A DNA stretch of 50,851 bases from the NCBI RefSeq assembly GCF_000733295.1, contig NZ_JPMI01000234.1, positions 1 through 50,851 on the forward strand, written 5' to 3'. The notes beneath the pieces are model-generated. The model was not told the origin of the DNA. It ran no database searches and was given only the letters and a program-made list of their open reading frames with translations. Below, piece by piece: positions 47,754 to 50,851 of this stretch. The stretch is from Archangium violaceum Cb vi76. GTDB lineage: Bacteria > Myxococcota > Myxococcia > Myxococcales > Myxococcaceae. The position numbers and the translations under genes were made by a program. How positions within the stretch are numbered: position 1 is the stretch's first letter; each line of letters begins with the position of its first letter.

Positions 47754-47787
47754 CACCCCTTGGAAGGGTGTAGTTGGTGCTCCAACT
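47754..47787 (+). promoter_or_regulatory. Two tandem hairpins in the leader of the OmpA gene
   Basis: CACCC (47754-47758) pairs with GGGTG (47766-47770), and AGTTGG (47772-47777) pairs perfectly with CCAACT (47782-47787). The second ends 5 bp before the GGAAGGAG ribosome site of the OmpA gene. They may affect translation or mRNA stability; no known riboswitch is matched. Confidence 0.4.
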
Positions 47788-47807
47788 GATTGGAAGGAGA
47801 ACGGGAC

Positions 47808-48653
47808 ATGAGGAAGAGGCTGTTGGCACCCCTGTGCGCCTTCGTGCTCGCCACGGGGTGTGTGCCGCAAGGCAAGTACGACGCGGCGATGCAGAGGGCC
47901 CAGACACTCGACGAGCAGTTGCAGGAAGAGAAGGGAGCCCGGGCGGCGGCGGACGCGAAGGTGCGTCAGTTGGAGGAGCAGGTGAAGGGGCTGGAGGAGA
48001 AGGCGGCGGGGCTGGCGCAGGAGAAGGAGGCGCTGAGCAATCGGCTGAACACGGCGGAGACGCGGCTGACCGCGGGGGCCGCCGAGCGCCGGGCCCTGGA
48101 GCAGAAGAACGCCGAGCTCACCGCGCTCAACGAGGAGCTGGCCAGATCCAGGCGCAAGCTGGCCGAGGCGAAGGAGGCGCTGGAGAAGCGGAGCGCCGAG
48201 TACGAGAGCCTCGCCAAGAGCCTGGAGAAGGAGATCTCCGAGGGGAAGATCGAACTGTCGGAGCTCCGGGGCCGGATGACGGTGAACATGAAGGACAAGA
48301 TTTTGTTCGCCTCGGGCTCGTCGCGGGTGGGCAAGGAGGGGCAGGATGCGCTGGCGAAGATCGCCGAGGCGCTCAAGGGGGTGCAGGGGAAGATCATCCG
48401 GGTGGAGGGGCACACGGACGACGTGCCCACGGATCCGAAGGGGCCGTTCCCGTCGAACTGGGAGCTGAGCCTGGCGCGGTCGATGGCGGTGGTGCGCTCG
48501 CTGCAGGACGCGGGGGTGGACCCCACGGTGCTGTCGGCGGCGGGTTATGGCCCGTACCAGCCCATCGCGCCCAATGACACGCCGGAGAACCGCAGCCTCA
48601 ACCGGCGCATCGAGATCGTCCTGGCGCCCGGAGTGGCCACGGGCGGCCGCTGA
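47808..48653 (+). CDS. OmpA-family lipoprotein with coiled coil
   Basis: A 281-residue outer-membrane lipoprotein (signal LLAPLCAFVLATGC, Cys18). Residues about 25-165 form a long coiled coil of charged heptads. The OmpA/MotB peptidoglycan-binding domain follows (about 175-275), with KIIRVEGHTDDVP, NWELSLARS and NRSLNRRIEIVLAP. It ties the outer membrane to the wall. The ATG at 47808 has GGAAGGAG 9 bases upstream. Confidence 0.92.
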   Translation: MRKRLLAPLCAFVLATGCVPQGKYDAAMQRAQTLDEQLQEEKGARAAADAKVRQLEEQVKGLEEKAAGLAQEKEALSNRLNTAETRLTAGAAERRALEQKNAELTALNEELARSRRKLAEAKEALEKRSAEYESLAKSLEKEISEGKIELSELRGRMTVNMKDKILFASGSSRVGKEGQDALAKIAEALKGVQGKIIRVEGHTDDVPTDPKGPFPSNWELSLARSMAVVRSLQDAGVDPTVLSAAGYGPYQPIAPNDTPENRSLNRRIEIVLAPGVATGGR

Positions 48654-48719
48654 GCCGCGCCCTCATGGCGTTCCCGGCCTGGCTCCGCGCCGGAAGCATT
48701 CTCAAGATGAGGCATGTCG

Positions 48720-49265
48720 ATGCTTCCTGCCGTTTTCCGCTTCCGGGAAGACAGCCTGCCTGGGCTTCGGGTCGGACGCCTCTTCGTGGGGCTGCTACTG
48801 CTGGGCCTCGCCTCTTGTGCCGCGACGCAGGAGGCGAGGAGTGGCTCCCTCTCTCCGCACTGCTCGCCGAGGCCTGACTGTCCGGAGGTTCGGAGTGGGC
48901 GCATGGGCAGTGTTTCCCGAGAGCCTCTGGGGCCCATCGAGCCTGCTCTATTGGACGTGGACTACTTCCAAGGCGTGTTGGTTACGGGCGGGAGTGCCAC
49001 CGCGGAAGCTTCCGGAGAACAATCGCAGCCTGTCGCCAGAACAAGCCGCGGGTTTGCTGTCCTGGTTGCTGACAGCCGAGGTCGGGCTGCGTGACTTCGG
49101 TCCCTGGCGTATGGCCGCGCACCTGTTGTGGGAGGTGGTTGAAGGCGGAGCCCCTGTCTCACGCGAGGTGCAGCACGAGCGCATGCGGCGTTTCGCTCCG
49201 TTGCTGGTCTTGCGACCCGATGGCTATCTGGCGAAAGCGACGACGGGCCAGGCCGTCCAACACCG
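48720..49265 (+). pseudogene. Frameshifted, truncated N-terminus of a SitA-type lipoprotein toxin
   Basis: Starting at ATG 48720 a lipoprotein signal (GLLLLGLASC) is followed by PIEPALLDVDYFQGVLVTGG, typical of long myxobacterial polymorphic toxin lipoproteins. Near 49000-49040 the similarity passes from one frame to the next (+1 shift), where it goes on as SPEQAAGLLSWLLTAEVGL, DFGPWRMAAHLL and MRRFAPLLVLRPDGYLA. After about 49265 no further toxin sequence can be followed in any frame. So only the N-terminal quarter remains and it is broken. It lies directly before an intact Sit-type pair. Confidence 0.65.
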
Positions 49266-49472
49266 CCGCGAACAGCAGGATTCTCGTGCGCACCGTCATC
49301 GCTCTGGCCTTTCGGTTGGGACCCCCGGGCGACCCCAATGCCCGACACCCGGGCCGCCCATACTCCAACCCCGCCATTCGAACCAGACCGGAATTATCCG
49401 CAAATGCGGTATTTGTCGACAAGCCACCAGCGTGACAAACCGGTGAACACGAGTGCCCCCTATGCTGGAGGC
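49266..49472. other. Gene-poor stretch between toxin remnant and toxin gene
   Basis: About 200 bases with no supported gene. It is less GC-rich toward 49400 and probably holds the promoter of the toxin gene at 49473. I cannot place promoter elements. Confidence 0.4.
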
Positions 49473-50772
<1,300 letters not shown>

Positions 50773-50832
50773 CTACGGATACCAGTTGAATGTTCCGGTC
50801 AAGATTGTTCTACCAGGGATGGAGGAGCAACC

Positions 50833-50851
50833 GTGCCCCAGCTCTATTCGG
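50833..50851 (+). CDS. Possible start of a further gene, cut by the window end
   Basis: A GTG at 50833 follows GGAGG with a spacing of about 8 bases, and the first codons read PQLYS. Only six codons are visible, so neither the product nor the reality of the gene can be judged. Confidence 0.25.

Overview
The window is GC-rich DNA that reads as a myxobacterium of the Cystobacterineae type (Archangium/Cystobacter/Melittangium-like). The evidence is strong third-position GC bias, many lipoproteins, FG-GAP and RCC1 repeat proteins, a bacteriophytochrome operon, and remnants plus one intact copy of Sit-type polymorphic toxins that I know only from myxobacteria. No rRNA, tRNA or CRISPR array was seen. 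All family names rest on motif reading and memory; no search was run.

Left part (1-8.7 kb): the end of an RCC1-repeat protein, a divergent dienelactone hydrolase / GlxA-type AraC regulator pair, two small unknown genes, and a large Lhr-type helicase whose reading frame contains a REP-like palindromic repeat. 8.7-18.2 kb: a two-gene lipoprotein/helical-protein unit, then a visibly AT-richer single-gene insert encoding a Sll1717-like P-loop ATPase with a zinc ribbon. This insert lies between an intact and a decayed copy of the 3' end of glpV. The glpV gene closes a complete glpSTPQUV glycerol ABC importer operon read leftward.

18.4-25.9 kb: a red-light sensing operon (heme oxygenase, bacteriophytochrome kinase, small receiver, receiver-kinase hybrid) joined by overlapping stop/start codons. 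Immediately after it, a Fic AMP-transferase gene sits between an intact and a diverged copy of the hybrid kinase's 3' end, followed by a kinase-like membrane protein gene. So twice in this window a single cargo gene is bracketed by direct repeats made from the tail of a host gene.

25.9-32.5 kb: a beta-helix-like protein, a peptide-type ABC importer lacking its ATPases, small enzymes or unknowns, a decayed SitA5-like toxin fused in frame to a HEAT-like (probable immunity) segment, and a DUF420 membrane protein. 32.6-41.9 kb: five collinear genes for exported proteins: a DUF1549/1585-like protein with a CxxCH motif, a lipoprotein, a Tat-exported DUF1501 protein, a lipoprotein with a C-terminal CxxCH, and a 1,239-residue FG-GAP lipoprotein. 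41.9-48.7 kb: CBS protein, SemiSWEET, small membrane protein, ferritin-like protein, ArgE, V4R-like protein, a PleD-like diguanylate cyclase and an OmpA lipoprotein. 48.7-50.85 kb: a frameshifted SitA-type toxin N-terminus, then an intact SitA6-like nuclease toxin with its SitI6-like double-CxxC immunity protein.

The most interesting observations are the two cargo genes bracketed by host-gene tails, especially the ATPase insert as a possible defence or conflict module, and the toxin turnover at two sites.
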